DNA of 50,431 bases, taken from NCBI GenBank assembly GCA_020720665.1, contig DYOF01000005.1:3070-53500 (forward strand), read 5' to 3'. Shown piece after piece: positions 37,230-46,800 of this stretch (positions are counted from its first letter, which is position 1; each line of letters opens with the position of its first letter). The stretch is from Acetofilamentum sp. (GTDB lineage Bacteria; Bacteroidota; Bacteroidia; Bacteroidales; JAADGE01). Under the pieces are notes generated by a model, which was given only the letters and a program-made list of their open reading frames with translations, was not told the origin of the DNA and did not search any database. The translations under genes and the position numbers were made by a program.

Positions 37230-38385
37230 TTACAACTTGTAATATAAAATATGATGTTTTTGAATTGATTTTCTTAAAAACATAATTCATTTCGGCATTA
37301 TTTTTCAATTTCATATCAATTAAGCTTATATCCGGTCTTTTTGCAACATCATCACAAAAAAATTTCTTTAAATAATCTTTAATTTTAGACAAGCTTTTTA
37401 TTTCCGTTTTATTTATTAAATCAATTTTGTTGCCCAAAGTTAGAGCTTTCCCGTTTAAAATTAAATTACCTGCTGTTAAAAATAACTTGTTATTATTCTT
37501 GCTTAGTAAAAAAACACCCCGACTGTTTTCCGCAATATCTGAATTTTCATCATGATGAAACTTATCGGCATAATGAATGATATTTTTAAGCATTATAACG
37601 GTTAACTGAAATACTTTTTCCTTTATTTTTAATCCGCCGATTGAATGAGATTCTATTATCGGCAGAATACTTTGTAAATTCTCAAAGGCAAAAGATCCGT
37701 TAAAATTCAGTAAAATATTTTCTTTGTTTAGTAATAAATGAAATTTTGAAATTCTTTTTAATGAAACTAAATCATTCGGCTCGTTTTCATCATAATTATC
37801 CTTTAATATTAAACGAATTTGATAATAATAATAAGAATATGTGTCATTAATTTTTTGAAAATCGAATTTAAACCGTCCGTTTGTTCTTCTAATCATTGTA
37901 ATTAAGCCTATACCTCCGCCTCCTTTTTCTGAAACTTTTCCGTCAAGTAATGCTTTATGATATAAAGTTTTTAGTTCTTCGGGTGTACTTTCTTTTAATT
38001 TTGTCAGATATTCTTTTAATTTTTTAATGTTTAGATTTTCAATAATGTTTGCTGTTGTAATATAAATAGAATCAATTGTTTTCTGAATTACAAACAAACT
38101 CTCTTTTGCTATATCTTCGTCTTCGGGAATATCTTTATGTCTGATAACATTTTGGATGGATTCTATTAACAAATAGGATATTCTTTTTCGGTTATTATAA
38201 GCATCTTCATCATTCACAAACTTAGCATCAGTAAGATTCAGAATATTAACGGTTATATTTTCAGAAAAATTACCTCTGTAAACATATTCAATATAATCGC
38301 TTGTAACTGACTTGGTCATATCATAAGCTAACTCCATTTGAGTCTTACTTATATCTTCAACGATATTTGAGTTTTCTGATTTCAT
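37219..38385 (-). CDS. Tandem SiaB-like kinase (DUF6272)
   Basis: Protein of 388 residues, about twice the usual length of SiaB. The N-terminal copy (1-195) has a GHKL N-box, LLIESIQNVIRH (Glu75, Asn79), and a glycine-rich lid GGGGIGLI (155-162). The C-terminal copy (about 213-388) has the same layout, beginning FHLLLNKENILLNFNGSFAF. Its N-box reads VIMLKNIIHYA, keeping Asn268 but with Ile264 in place of the Glu, and its glycine-rich motif is replaced by PDISLIDMKL. I infer an active kinase followed by a pseudokinase. It is third in the operon after the Ig-like chaperone and MORN genes, and probably phosphorylates the SiaC-like protein. Confidence 0.75.
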   Translation of the reverse strand: MKSENSNIVEDISKTQMELAYDMTKSVTSDYIEYVYRGNFSENITVNILNLTDAKFVNDEDAYNNRKRISYLLIESIQNVIRHKDIPEDEDIAKESLFVIQKTIDSIYITTANIIENLNIKKLKEYLTKLKESTPEELKTLYHKALLDGKVSEKGGGGIGLITMIRRTNGRFKFDFQKINDTYSYYYYQIRLILKDNYDENEPNDLVSLKRISKFHLLLNKENILLNFNGSFAFENLQSILPIIESHSIGGLKIKEKVFQLTVIMLKNIIHYADKFHHDENSDIAENSRGVFLLSKNNNKLFLTAGNLILNGKALTLGNKIDLINKTEIKSLSKIKDYLKKFFCDDVAKRPDISLIDMKLKNNAEMNYVFKKINSKTSYFILQVVINF

Positions 38386-38408
38386 ATTTTTTATATCTGA
38401 TTATATTT

Positions 38409-39491
38409 TCAGAGTTTTTCTTTTCCTATAAGATTACCCTTATTATCATAACTCTTCCAAATACCTGTTTTCATATTATTTTTATACTTTCCTTTCTGAT
38501 TCAACACTCCGTTGTTATCATAAAAAAACCACTCTCCTTCTTGCTTCCCGTTGACATAACTCCCTTTTTGTTTAAGATTCTTATTCGGGTAGAAAACTTT
38601 CCATTCTCCTTCAAACTCATTATTAAAATAATTTCCTACTGTGTATAAAGTTTCATCCGGATAAAATGTTTTCCACTCCCCTTCTCTTTGATTGTTTTTA
38701 TAATTTCCTGTTTCTGCAAGCTCCCCGTTTTTGTAATATACTTTGTAGATTCCGGAAATTTTATCTTTTTCATAAAAATAATCGGCACTTAAAGTTCCGT
38801 CAGTGTTAAAAGCAGTTAACTTTCCGTTTAGTTTACCGGTTTCATAGATACATTTTCTTTGAATTTTACCTGATTTATAAAATACATATAAAGTATCTTC
38901 TAAAAGATTATCAACTTTTTTCCCTCGGTAATTAATTTCACCGGTTTCATAATAATATTCCCACAAACCGTCAATTATATTATTTTTAAATGTGTAAATT
39001 TCTTCTAATGTTTCGTCCTCTCTGAATTTTTCTAATTTTCCGTTCAGTATTCCCGAATTATATTCTCCTCTCACTTCTATTTTACCGTTCGGGTAATATG
39101 TAGTTATTATTCCGTGAGGTAAATTATTTTTATAAAATCCGGTTTGTTGTATTGTTCCGGTTTCATAATAATGTATAAACATTCCGTTTTTATTGCCTGA
39201 ATCAAAGTTTAATTTCGACTTTAAAATTCCTGATTCATAATATAAAAGCCATTCGCCTTGTAATTTATTTTTTTCAAACTTTCCTTCCTGAATTTTAACG
39301 CCGTTTTTATTATAATAAGTATATAAACCTTGTTTTATTGTGTCTGAATTTAAAATTAATGCAAAATAATCCTCTTTAACTCTGTCTTTATTACCGGAAT
39401 AAAAGGTCTGTATATGTATCTGACCATACGAATTTATTACATTAAAAAATGTAAAAAAAAATATCAATATATTCCTTTGTTTTATATACAC
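38409..39491 (-). CDS. Secreted MORN-repeat protein
   Basis: Protein of 360 residues with a signal peptide (about 1-23, ending NSYGQ) and about eleven MORN-like repeats of 20-24 residues, with consensus YYxNGxxxxxGxYxNxxxxG(E/L)W, for example FYPNKNLKQKGSYVNGKQEG. Automated annotation often labels such proteins YwqK-family antitoxin; the signal peptide points to the envelope instead. The start is GTG at 39491, directly after the TAA of the Ig-like chaperone gene (TAAGTG), so translation is probably coupled. No in-frame ATG exists in the N-terminal region. The function is unknown; MORN repeats often mediate protein or lipid contact. Confidence 0.8.
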   Translation of the reverse strand: MYIKQRNILIFFFTFFNVINSYGQIHIQTFYSGNKDRVKEDYFALILNSDTIKQGLYTYYNKNGVKIQEGKFEKNKLQGEWLLYYESGILKSKLNFDSGNKNGMFIHYYETGTIQQTGFYKNNLPHGIITTYYPNGKIEVRGEYNSGILNGKLEKFREDETLEEIYTFKNNIIDGLWEYYYETGEINYRGKKVDNLLEDTLYVFYKSGKIQRKCIYETGKLNGKLTAFNTDGTLSADYFYEKDKISGIYKVYYKNGELAETGNYKNNQREGEWKTFYPDETLYTVGNYFNNEFEGEWKVFYPNKNLKQKGSYVNGKQEGEWFFYDNNGVLNQKGKYKNNMKTGIWKSYDNKGNLIGKEKL

Positions 39492-40316
39492 TTACTTATT
39501 ATTTTTATCTATGATAAGCAAGCGTTCTTTCAACCGCGTACCTTTTATTGATGTATTTTTTCCGTAATCTAATAGTGCAACTAAGGAATATTCACCCGGA
39601 GGAAGAGTCGAAGGAATAAAAAATAATATTTCTCTTTGAGCATCAGGAAAAGAATCAAAAAAAATGGGGTCAAATTCATATTCTTCACCGGTATTCAAAT
39701 CTGCTGCTATATATATCAATTTACATTTTTCGATTGTTACACCTCCATTTTCAATAAGTACCGAAAACATTCTGTGATTCTCTTTTGTACTGATTTTTTC
39801 GGTTAATTGATTTACAGATAGTTTTGCTTCCGGTTTTGAAAGCGGTGTTCGGTAAACTTGAACCGCAATTCTGCCTCCTATATTAACAGCTGCCCCCAAA
39901 CTTTGATCGGCATCAAAACTACTTTTAACTTTTGTTGTTTGCACATAAATCATTGCCCATCTTGTTTTATAATCTTCATCCGGTGCTTGCATAGTAACTT
40001 TTATTTCGGTTTTTTCACCCGGATTTAAAGTGAAGAAATTATTATCTAAAGTAATCCAATCCGCACAAGAATTTTTTGTCGAGTTTTTATTAGCAACCAT
40101 TTTATTTCCGTCTTTATCAATTAAAAAATCAACTATTGATATTGAAAACGGAGTTTGAAAATTTGAATGGTTTTTTACATACAATATTTTAGACTGAGAC
40201 TCGCCGGGGTCTATTGAGTATTCAATTTTAACAGGTGAAACCTCAAAATCTTGTCCGTAAAAAAATGAACTTGCAGTATTCAATAAAATAATCAAAAACA
40301 GTTTAATTTTATACAT
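39492..40316 (-). CDS. PapD-like periplasmic Ig-fold protein, candidate chaperone
   Basis: Protein of 274 residues with a signal peptide (about 1-21, ending FFYGQ). The first domain, about 23-150, is Ig-like and starts FEVSPVKIEYSIDPGESQSK, followed by ILYVKNHSNFQTPFSISIVD. It resembles the N-terminal domain of PapD-type pilus chaperones and their relatives. A second beta domain (about 170-270) contains FSVLIENGGVTIEKCKLIYI and LPPGEYSLVALLDYGKN. It is first in the operon with the MORN and siaB-like genes, and divergent from the PP2C gene. A role as chaperone for the two small proteins at 42454 and 43235 is inferred from neighbourhood. It could instead be an independent Ig-fold envelope protein. 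Confidence 0.65.
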   Translation of the reverse strand: MYKIKLFLIILLNTASSFFYGQDFEVSPVKIEYSIDPGESQSKILYVKNHSNFQTPFSISIVDFLIDKDGNKMVANKNSTKNSCADWITLDNNFFTLNPGEKTEIKVTMQAPDEDYKTRWAMIYVQTTKVKSSFDADQSLGAAVNIGGRIAVQVYRTPLSKPEAKLSVNQLTEKISTKENHRMFSVLIENGGVTIEKCKLIYIAADLNTGEEYEFDPIFFDSFPDAQREILFFIPSTLPPGEYSLVALLDYGKNTSIKGTRLKERLLIIDKNNK

Positions 40317-40355
40317 TATTTTGGTGTTTAAATAAAAATATCTAAATTAGATTTC

Positions 40356-40363
40356 CAAATTTA
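40356..40363 (-). promoter_or_regulatory. -7-like element before the Ig-like chaperone operon
   Basis: Minus-strand TAAATTTG matches TAnnTTTG about 40 bases before the ATG at 40316. There is no TTG at the -33 distance. The rest of the divergent spacer shows no clear box for the PP2C gene. Confidence 0.4.
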
Positions 40364-40412
40364 GAAAAAAATTATTAATTTACCTAACTATTAAAACCAA
40401 AAAAACACCGAA

Positions 40413-42386
40413 TTGAAAACCTCTTTTATTTTTTACGATAAAAAGATACACATTTCTCTGAAATATAATCTTTTAAATATAACCATAAGAATTTTATTAA
40501 AAAAATTCCTTTCTCTTGTATTTTTTTTAATTTTCTTTGAACTTTCATACAGCCAACTCAATGAAAAAGATATAAGCCGATTAAATTCTATTATTGAATC
40601 TGCCGAAAATTTTGTTCAAAAAGACGAAATAGGAAAAGCTGCTAATATGTACTATAAAGCAGGCTTATTGTGTTTTGAAAAAAATGATAATAAAAAAGCT
40701 ATCCCATATTTAAAGGAAGCTGCCAAATTACACGGTGAAATAAAGGAATTTAAAAAAGTAATGGCAATATACAGCAATTTAGGTTTGTTATATGCCAATA
40801 TGGACGAATATGATAAGTCCTTATCTTATTTTCAACAAAGCCTTATTATCAGAAAAAATTTCGGCAATCAAGAAGAAATAGCATCCGGGCTGCTTGACCT
40901 TTCATATGTTTTGGGTATTCAAAATAACTCCAAAGATGCTATTATCAACACCATAAAAGCATTGGAAATATCAACGGAATTAAAAAATTCAAAATTAGTT
41001 TTAATCAGTTACAGAATGTTAGCCGATAATTACCAAAAAATAGGTAACGAACAAAAAGCCGCTGAATATTTGGACAAATATGCATCTTACCGCCAACATT
41101 TTGAAAAAACAAAAACTGAAGAATTAGTAAGCGAAGAACGTATAAAATCTATTGCCGAATTAAGTATAAAGGATGCAGAAGCTCGTGCAAAACAATTAGA
41201 ACTTGAATTAATCAGAACAAATAAAGAACTGGCAGAAGATACTCTTTCACGTAAAATAAAAGCCAGAGATGACTCATTAGCCTTAGTTCAACAAATGTTA
41301 TTCAATGATAGCCTTAAAATTGAATCATATAAGAAAGACAAGGAACTTGCACGTATTCAAAGAGCACAAGAAATTGCTGACCAAAGACTTTATTTAATTG
41401 TCTTACTCGGAGTTACAGTACTTGTTGCTACAATTGCATTTGGTTTGTTGCTGATCAACAAAAGAAGAAAAAAACATAATGCGATACTTGCGGCAAATAA
41501 TAAAAAAATTGCCGACCAAAATAAAAATATTGAATTTAAAAATGCTGAGTTAAGTGATGCATTTCAACGTATTGCCGACCAAAACAAAGATATAAATTCA
41601 AGTATTGATTATGCTGTTAATATTCAAAAATCACTTTTACCCAAACAAGAAGATTTGAATAAATACATCGAAGAATCATTTATTTTGTTTAAACCGAGAG
41701 ATAAAGTAAGCGGGGATTTTTATTGGTTTAAAAAAACAAATACATTTATTAATGAAACCGAAACGCAAACAAAAATATTTATTTCAGCAATCGACTGTAC
41801 CGGTCACGGAGTTCCGGGAGCATTCCTTTCTATGCTGAGTTATAACTTATTAGATGACATTGTTGAGCAAAAAAGAATATTTACACCATCAGAAATATTA
41901 AATAAATTGCATCAAGGTGTCCGAAAATCTTTAAGACAATCTGAAACGAATAACCGAGACGGAATGGATATGGCTCTGTGTGCATACGACCCTCAAAAAA
42001 ACATATTAGAATATGCAGGTGCTAAAAATCCGCTTATCTATATTAAAGAGAAAAAAGTACATCGATTAAAAGGGGATGTAAAACCTATAGGAGGAGTTAT
42101 ACATGAAAAAAGTGAAAAAACGAATTTCCAAAATAATACAATTCTGATAGACAGCCCGATAACCTGTTATATTTTTTCTGACGGTTTTGCCGATCAAATC
42201 GGTGGAGAAACCGGTCGAAAATTAATGACAAAATATTTCCGTAATTTATTAACTGAAATTTATTTAAAACCAATGAAAGAACAAAAAGATATTTTGACAA
42301 TGTTCTTGAAAAAATGGATGGGTAAAACAGACCAAATAGATGACATTCTTGTAATAGGATTTAAAATAAACCCTAATAAAATTTGA
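40413..42386 (+). CDS. TPR-transmembrane PP2C phosphatase (SpoIIE/SiaA-like)
   Basis: Protein of 657 residues if started at the TTG at 40413. No in-frame ATG exists before the signal-like segment LVFFLIFFELSYSQ, so the true start is uncertain. TPR repeats (about 45-235) include AIYSNLGLLYANMDEYDKSL. A coiled coil leads to one membrane helix near 326-347 (YLIVLLGVTVLVATIAFGLL). The C-terminal PP2C/SpoIIE domain (about 400-655) has all main motifs: GDFYWF, AIDCTGHGVPGA, DGMDMAL, SDGFADQ and QIDDILV, with the metal-binding Asp residues. It would dephosphorylate the SiaC-like protein, sensing something through its periplasmic TPR part. It is divergent from the Ig-like chaperone operon. Confidence 0.85.
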   Translation: MKTSFIFYDKKIHISLKYNLLNITIRILLKKFLSLVFFLIFFELSYSQLNEKDISRLNSIIESAENFVQKDEIGKAANMYYKAGLLCFEKNDNKKAIPYLKEAAKLHGEIKEFKKVMAIYSNLGLLYANMDEYDKSLSYFQQSLIIRKNFGNQEEIASGLLDLSYVLGIQNNSKDAIINTIKALEISTELKNSKLVLISYRMLADNYQKIGNEQKAAEYLDKYASYRQHFEKTKTEELVSEERIKSIAELSIKDAEARAKQLELELIRTNKELAEDTLSRKIKARDDSLALVQQMLFNDSLKIESYKKDKELARIQRAQEIADQRLYLIVLLGVTVLVATIAFGLLLINKRRKKHNAILAANNKKIADQNKNIEFKNAELSDAFQRIADQNKDINSSIDYAVNIQKSLLPKQEDLNKYIEESFILFKPRDKVSGDFYWFKKTNTFINETETQTKIFISAIDCTGHGVPGAFLSMLSYNLLDDIVEQKRIFTPSEILNKLHQGVRKSLRQSETNNRDGMDMALCAYDPQKNILEYAGAKNPLIYIKEKKVHRLKGDVKPIGGVIHEKSEKTNFQNNTILIDSPITCYIFSDGFADQIGGETGRKLMTKYFRNLLTEIYLKPMKEQKDILTMFLKKWMGKTDQIDDILVIGFKINPNKI

Positions 42387-42453
42387 AAATTAAAATTTAT
42401 TTTGTAGGTTTACCAAAAATTTTAAAATAAAACTTAATTAAAAACCCAATATC

Positions 42454-43047
42454 ATGAAAAAATTATCTATTTCTTTTTTTGCAGTCATACTTTCAGTAGG
42501 ACTTGCTTTATCCCAACCGATTAAAGATTTCGGAATCATTCCCGTTGGCGTAACTTTAAATTCAATTTTACGATTAAATATTACCAGCGGTGGTAATATA
42601 GAGTATGTTGTTAATACAATTGACCAATATACTAACGGATTTGAAGCACAAGCAACCGGTGCTTATGTTACAACATTTACCGTTGCATCTTCTACAAATT
42701 TTGCAGTTGATTTATACGGTGATAATGCAAACTTTATAGGAGTAGAAAATAACGGAAATACGTTTGCAATAGGCAAGTTAGGTTATCATACAACATACAA
42801 CGGTTCAGGTGCAGCAGCAAATTATACGGTAACTCCGGCATCAGGTTCTGAAGTCTCTGTTACAAACGCAGCCGTAACCATTGTTCAACCAAACGGAGCT
42901 GCTGTTATTGCAGGAAGTACAGGTGTAAATACCTTTCAAATACATTGGGAGTTGGGTACTCCCGGTTTGGGTGCAGGTAATTTAATCGGACTTTCTTCTG
43001 ACAGATATACCGTAAATGTACTTTTAGACTTGCGTGCTGCTTTATAA
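42454..43047 (+). CDS. Small secreted beta-rich protein, candidate subunit 1
   Basis: Protein of 197 residues with a clear signal peptide (about 1-20, ending LALSQ). The rest is rich in Thr, Val, Asn and Gly and lacks Cys, as in secreted beta-sandwich subunits. The segment ILRLNITSGGNIEYVVNTID followed by QYTNG recurs in the next gene as ARLTIESGGSVEFIFNSF and EYENG. It ends with a beta strand, SSDRYTVNVLLDL, similar in style to the last strand of pilin-like or DUF4402-type domains. It is followed by a strong terminator, which suggests high expression from its own unit. I do not recognise a named family. Confidence 0.65.
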   Translation: MKKLSISFFAVILSVGLALSQPIKDFGIIPVGVTLNSILRLNITSGGNIEYVVNTIDQYTNGFEAQATGAYVTTFTVASSTNFAVDLYGDNANFIGVENNGNTFAIGKLGYHTTYNGSGAAANYTVTPASGSEVSVTNAAVTIVQPNGAAVIAGSTGVNTFQIHWELGTPGLGAGNLIGLSSDRYTVNVLLDLRAAL

Positions 43048-43064
43048 TATTTATCTATAAATAT

Positions 43065-43098
43065 AAAAACTATCATTATTTTAATAATGATAGTTTTT
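43065..43098 (+). terminator. Terminator or attenuator between the two candidate subunit genes
   Basis: AAAAACTATCATTATT and AATAATGATAGTTTTT form a 16-base perfect stem with a two-base loop. The T run is part of the stem. It may end most transcripts after the first subunit gene and let some proceed to the second. Confidence 0.85.
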
Positions 43099-43234
43099 AA
43101 TTTGAACATGCATTTAGCATTACGGTCAATATTTTTAGTTAAATATATCTGTATTTAAACATGGGTTTTTTGAAATTTATGTTTATAAAAATTACGTAAC
43201 AATCTAAAAATCTTGATTAAATAATTATTATAAA

Positions 43235-43756
43235 ATGGTCAGATATATTTTGATTGCAATTATTTTATTCATTTTTTTTACATCTGAAAGTCAAAATCAA
43301 ACTACTGCAAGACTCACTATTGAATCCGGAGGTTCCGTTGAATTTATTTTTAATTCATTTTTTGAATACGAAAACGGAATTTCATATAATGATTGGACAA
43401 AATTGGGGGTTTATTTTATAGATACAATAGCCGGTGTACCTACTGCTATGACTTGGCAATTAGATGTGAACGCAGATGACGCACAAATCATAGGAGTATT
43501 AGGAAATTTGCCGCTGCAAACAATAGAACTTTCAGTCAGCGGAGATCCCGGACCTACTTATTTTGCAGGACGATTACAATTATTAAAAAGTAACCAAAGT
43601 ATTGTAGAAAACGGACCTCAAACGAATTTAATATTACCGAGTCTGACGAATGTGTTTGTCTCCTACCATTGCGGGGAAACCGCTCCGTTTAAATTATTCG
43701 GAAAACCCGCCGATTATTATAGTGTTGATATTGTTTATACTTTATCTGAATATTAG
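43235..43756 (+). CDS. Small secreted beta-rich protein, candidate subunit 2
   Basis: Protein of 173 residues with a short signal peptide (about 1-20, ending SESQ) and no recognised family. It is related to the preceding gene: ARLTIESGGSVEFIFNSFFE and YENGISYNDW align with the first protein near its residues 36-65, and both end in a DxYxVxV type strand (PADYYSVDIVYTLSEY). The two therefore look like paralogous structural subunits. It lies between a terminator and the barrel protein gene, 92 bases upstream of the latter. Confidence 0.6.
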   Translation: MVRYILIAIILFIFFTSESQNQTTARLTIESGGSVEFIFNSFFEYENGISYNDWTKLGVYFIDTIAGVPTAMTWQLDVNADDAQIIGVLGNLPLQTIELSVSGDPGPTYFAGRLQLLKSNQSIVENGPQTNLILPSLTNVFVSYHCGETAPFKLFGKPADYYSVDIVYTLSEY

Positions 43757-43848
43757 CAATTTACTTAGAAACATTTTATAAAAAGCGTATTTGAATCAAC
43801 ACAATATAAAACAATGCAAACATAACAAACAAAAGATATTTTTTTATA

Positions 43849-46800
43849 ATGAATAACACAATAAGATATCTGTTCATCTTTTTTATTCTGATAATCTTTT
43901 CACTGAAGTTATATTCACAAGAGAATTATTATAATAAAGACATTGAAATTAGATACCTTAAAGATAAAGTGGATGTTGCTCTCGGAAAGTCCTTTTTCAA
44001 TATTCTGCTGATTAAAAACAATTCAAATTCTGAAAAAACGTTCAACGTTCAAATTAATACACCTAAAGGATGGGAGCTTATAGGTAATTCATTTGAACAA
44101 ATTACCCTTCAGCCGATGGGGAGTTTAAATCTTCCGGTAAGAGTTGCAATTGCAAAAGATGCCAAAGGAGGTGTAGCATACGCTTTAGTTGCTATTATTA
44201 CTGATATAAACGGAGTAATTTTAGACAATGTTTATAGCTTCGTAAATATACCCGTTGAATCAAAAATTGAGATAGTTACTTCAAAACAATCAAAATATAT
44301 CGACCATAAAACTCTTAGTTCGGCATTTTCTGTTCAATTAAAAAACACAGGTAATATTGATGAAATTATTAATGTTAAAATGGTAGCCGATAATTCAATT
44401 TATTTTGAAGAAACAGAAGAAAATGTGTTAATTGAAGACATTTTGGTCGCATCTAAAACAGAAGAAATAAAAACCTATGAAGTAAAACTAAAGAAAGATA
44501 TCGATGTAAAAAAATTCAAATACCATAGAATTAACCTGACTTTCAATATGCAGGATACCATAATTAATAAGTCTGTATGGTTTAATTACTTAGATTGGAA
44601 ATTTGACAACATATATGTAAATACGATAAAACCGCTGAATTTAGAATTAACTGCATATGATATTTTAGGTGCAGATCGTATAAAATACCGAATTCATACA
44701 TTCGGGAAAATTTTATTGAAGAAAAACAGAGAAATATACTATTCTCTCCACAATCAAAACCAATATGAACAAGGAAATAATCTTTGGAAAAACAGCTACA
44801 CTGAATTTGTTTATAAAGCACCTAAAACAACTGTAACATTAGGTGATTTTCATAAACAATATGAACAAAGCAATTTCGGACGAGGCATTTCTTTTTCCCA
44901 AAAAATTAATGAAAACTTTAAAGTTTCAGGTTTATATACAAGAAATTTATTAAGACCTGTTGATAACTACGGCGGTGCATTTGAATACAACTCCAACAAG
45001 ATTTTTTCATTTGAATTAGGCGGAGCTTCATCAAATGAGATTACTCAAAACAGCAAATCTTATTTAGCTTATTCCGGACTGACTACTCATATTTTTAAAA
45101 AAACAATATCCTTATTATATGCTAACAGTTTAACAAATTACAACTTAACAAATAGTAATTTGAGCACAAAAGGATGGAGTTATAATGCATCATTTAACGG
45201 AAAACTTTTTAATACGACAGTAAATATAAACAGCAGATACGGCTCTCCCTATTATTCAGGTTATATAAAAGGCAGGATGTTTACGAACGCAACAAGTTAT
45301 ACGGAATTGTCAAAAAAAAGTAATTTAAATTTATCCTATTTTTTATCAAACTACCGACCTCAGTATTTTGTTGACGAAGCTGTATATTCAGACCGTTTTA
45401 ATAATATGCAAAAATTAGAAATTACATACAATCGCTATTTAAAAGATAATTTTAGTTTATTTGCAGGACCTGTTTTAGACCAACAAAAAACAAATAATTT
45501 TACATCATTAAATCCCGAATCAGTTTTTAACACCTATTCATATCAAGGACAATTCGGAATAAGGTATAATCAACCATATTATCATAATTCTGTTCAAGTT
45601 TCGGCTCTATACGGATTAACACAAATAAATAAATATTCTGAATTAATTAATGACAGTCCGGTAATAATTAACACCAACAATCTTCTTTTTAAAATAGGAG
45701 AACTCCGATTCGGCTTCAAGAAAAACAACTTTCATTTGCACATTGTTTATCATTTCGGACCCTTTAACATCATTCAACAGTTCAGTTATTTTTACACATC
45801 ATACTTTCCAAAATCCATACATATAATACCGGCATATGAACAATACTTTTTTAATAAAAAAGTCAGATTCTCTGCAACAGGAATCGTAATTTCAAATCTT
45901 ACATCTAAAAACAACAGTTTTAATCTAAATTCAACTATCGACTGGGAAATTGGTAAAGGCTGGAATATTAAATTATTAAATTCATCCTCTGTTCAACAAT
46001 CTAAATTCGGAAACGGATCAAACTACTATTCGTCAAGTTATTTTGAATTAAGAATATTAAAATCATTTAATATCAATCATCCGAGAATAAAATTTTATAA
46101 TTATAAAACCGTATATTATAAAGACTTAAACGGAAACAGAATACATGATGCCAACGAACCCGGAATTTCTCAGGTTTTGTCGGATATAAAACGAGCAAAT
46201 CCGGAAGCAGATACAAAAAATCCGAACTACAACAACGAATTTTATACCAATGATTTAATTTCAAATTCGGAAGGTTTTATTGAATATAACAATATTCCGG
46301 AAGGAGAATATATTTTAAAATATTCACCGCAAAATTTGAATATCGGAACTTTTGAAACCGAATATGTAGAACGTGAATTTAAAATTGATAAAGATACCGT
46401 TTTCCATATACCCTTCATCGAACGGAATAAATTATTCGGAAAAATTAATCTCAATCGCACAAAACATTCAGCATTAGGTGATATCCCCTTAGATAATATA
46501 AAAATAATTGTTGAAGGAAATGAAAAAACTTATTCAACTTTAACTGATAAAGAAGGAAATTTCGAATTATATATTCCGGTAGCCGATTATTATAAAGTAA
46601 GAATTACAAATATTTTTAAAGAACATTTTAATTTAAGGCAAGAGTATTATATTGTTAAATTTAACGGTTACAAACAATTTGAAATTAGTTTTGAATTTGA
46701 TGAAAAAGATAGAAAAATCGAATTTGACCCCAACGATTTCCTTATTGATGACGATGTTACCGATAACAATTTTTCATTCGATGATATTAAAATTATAAAA

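Noticed and set aside
38409-39491. Toxin-antitoxin component (YwqK-type antitoxin)
   Set aside because: The MORN protein has a signal peptide and no toxin gene next to it, so the common automated label is not supported.
38409-39491. CRISPR or tandem DNA repeat
   Set aside because: The repetition is at protein level (MORN repeats) and the DNA units are divergent, without constant spacers.
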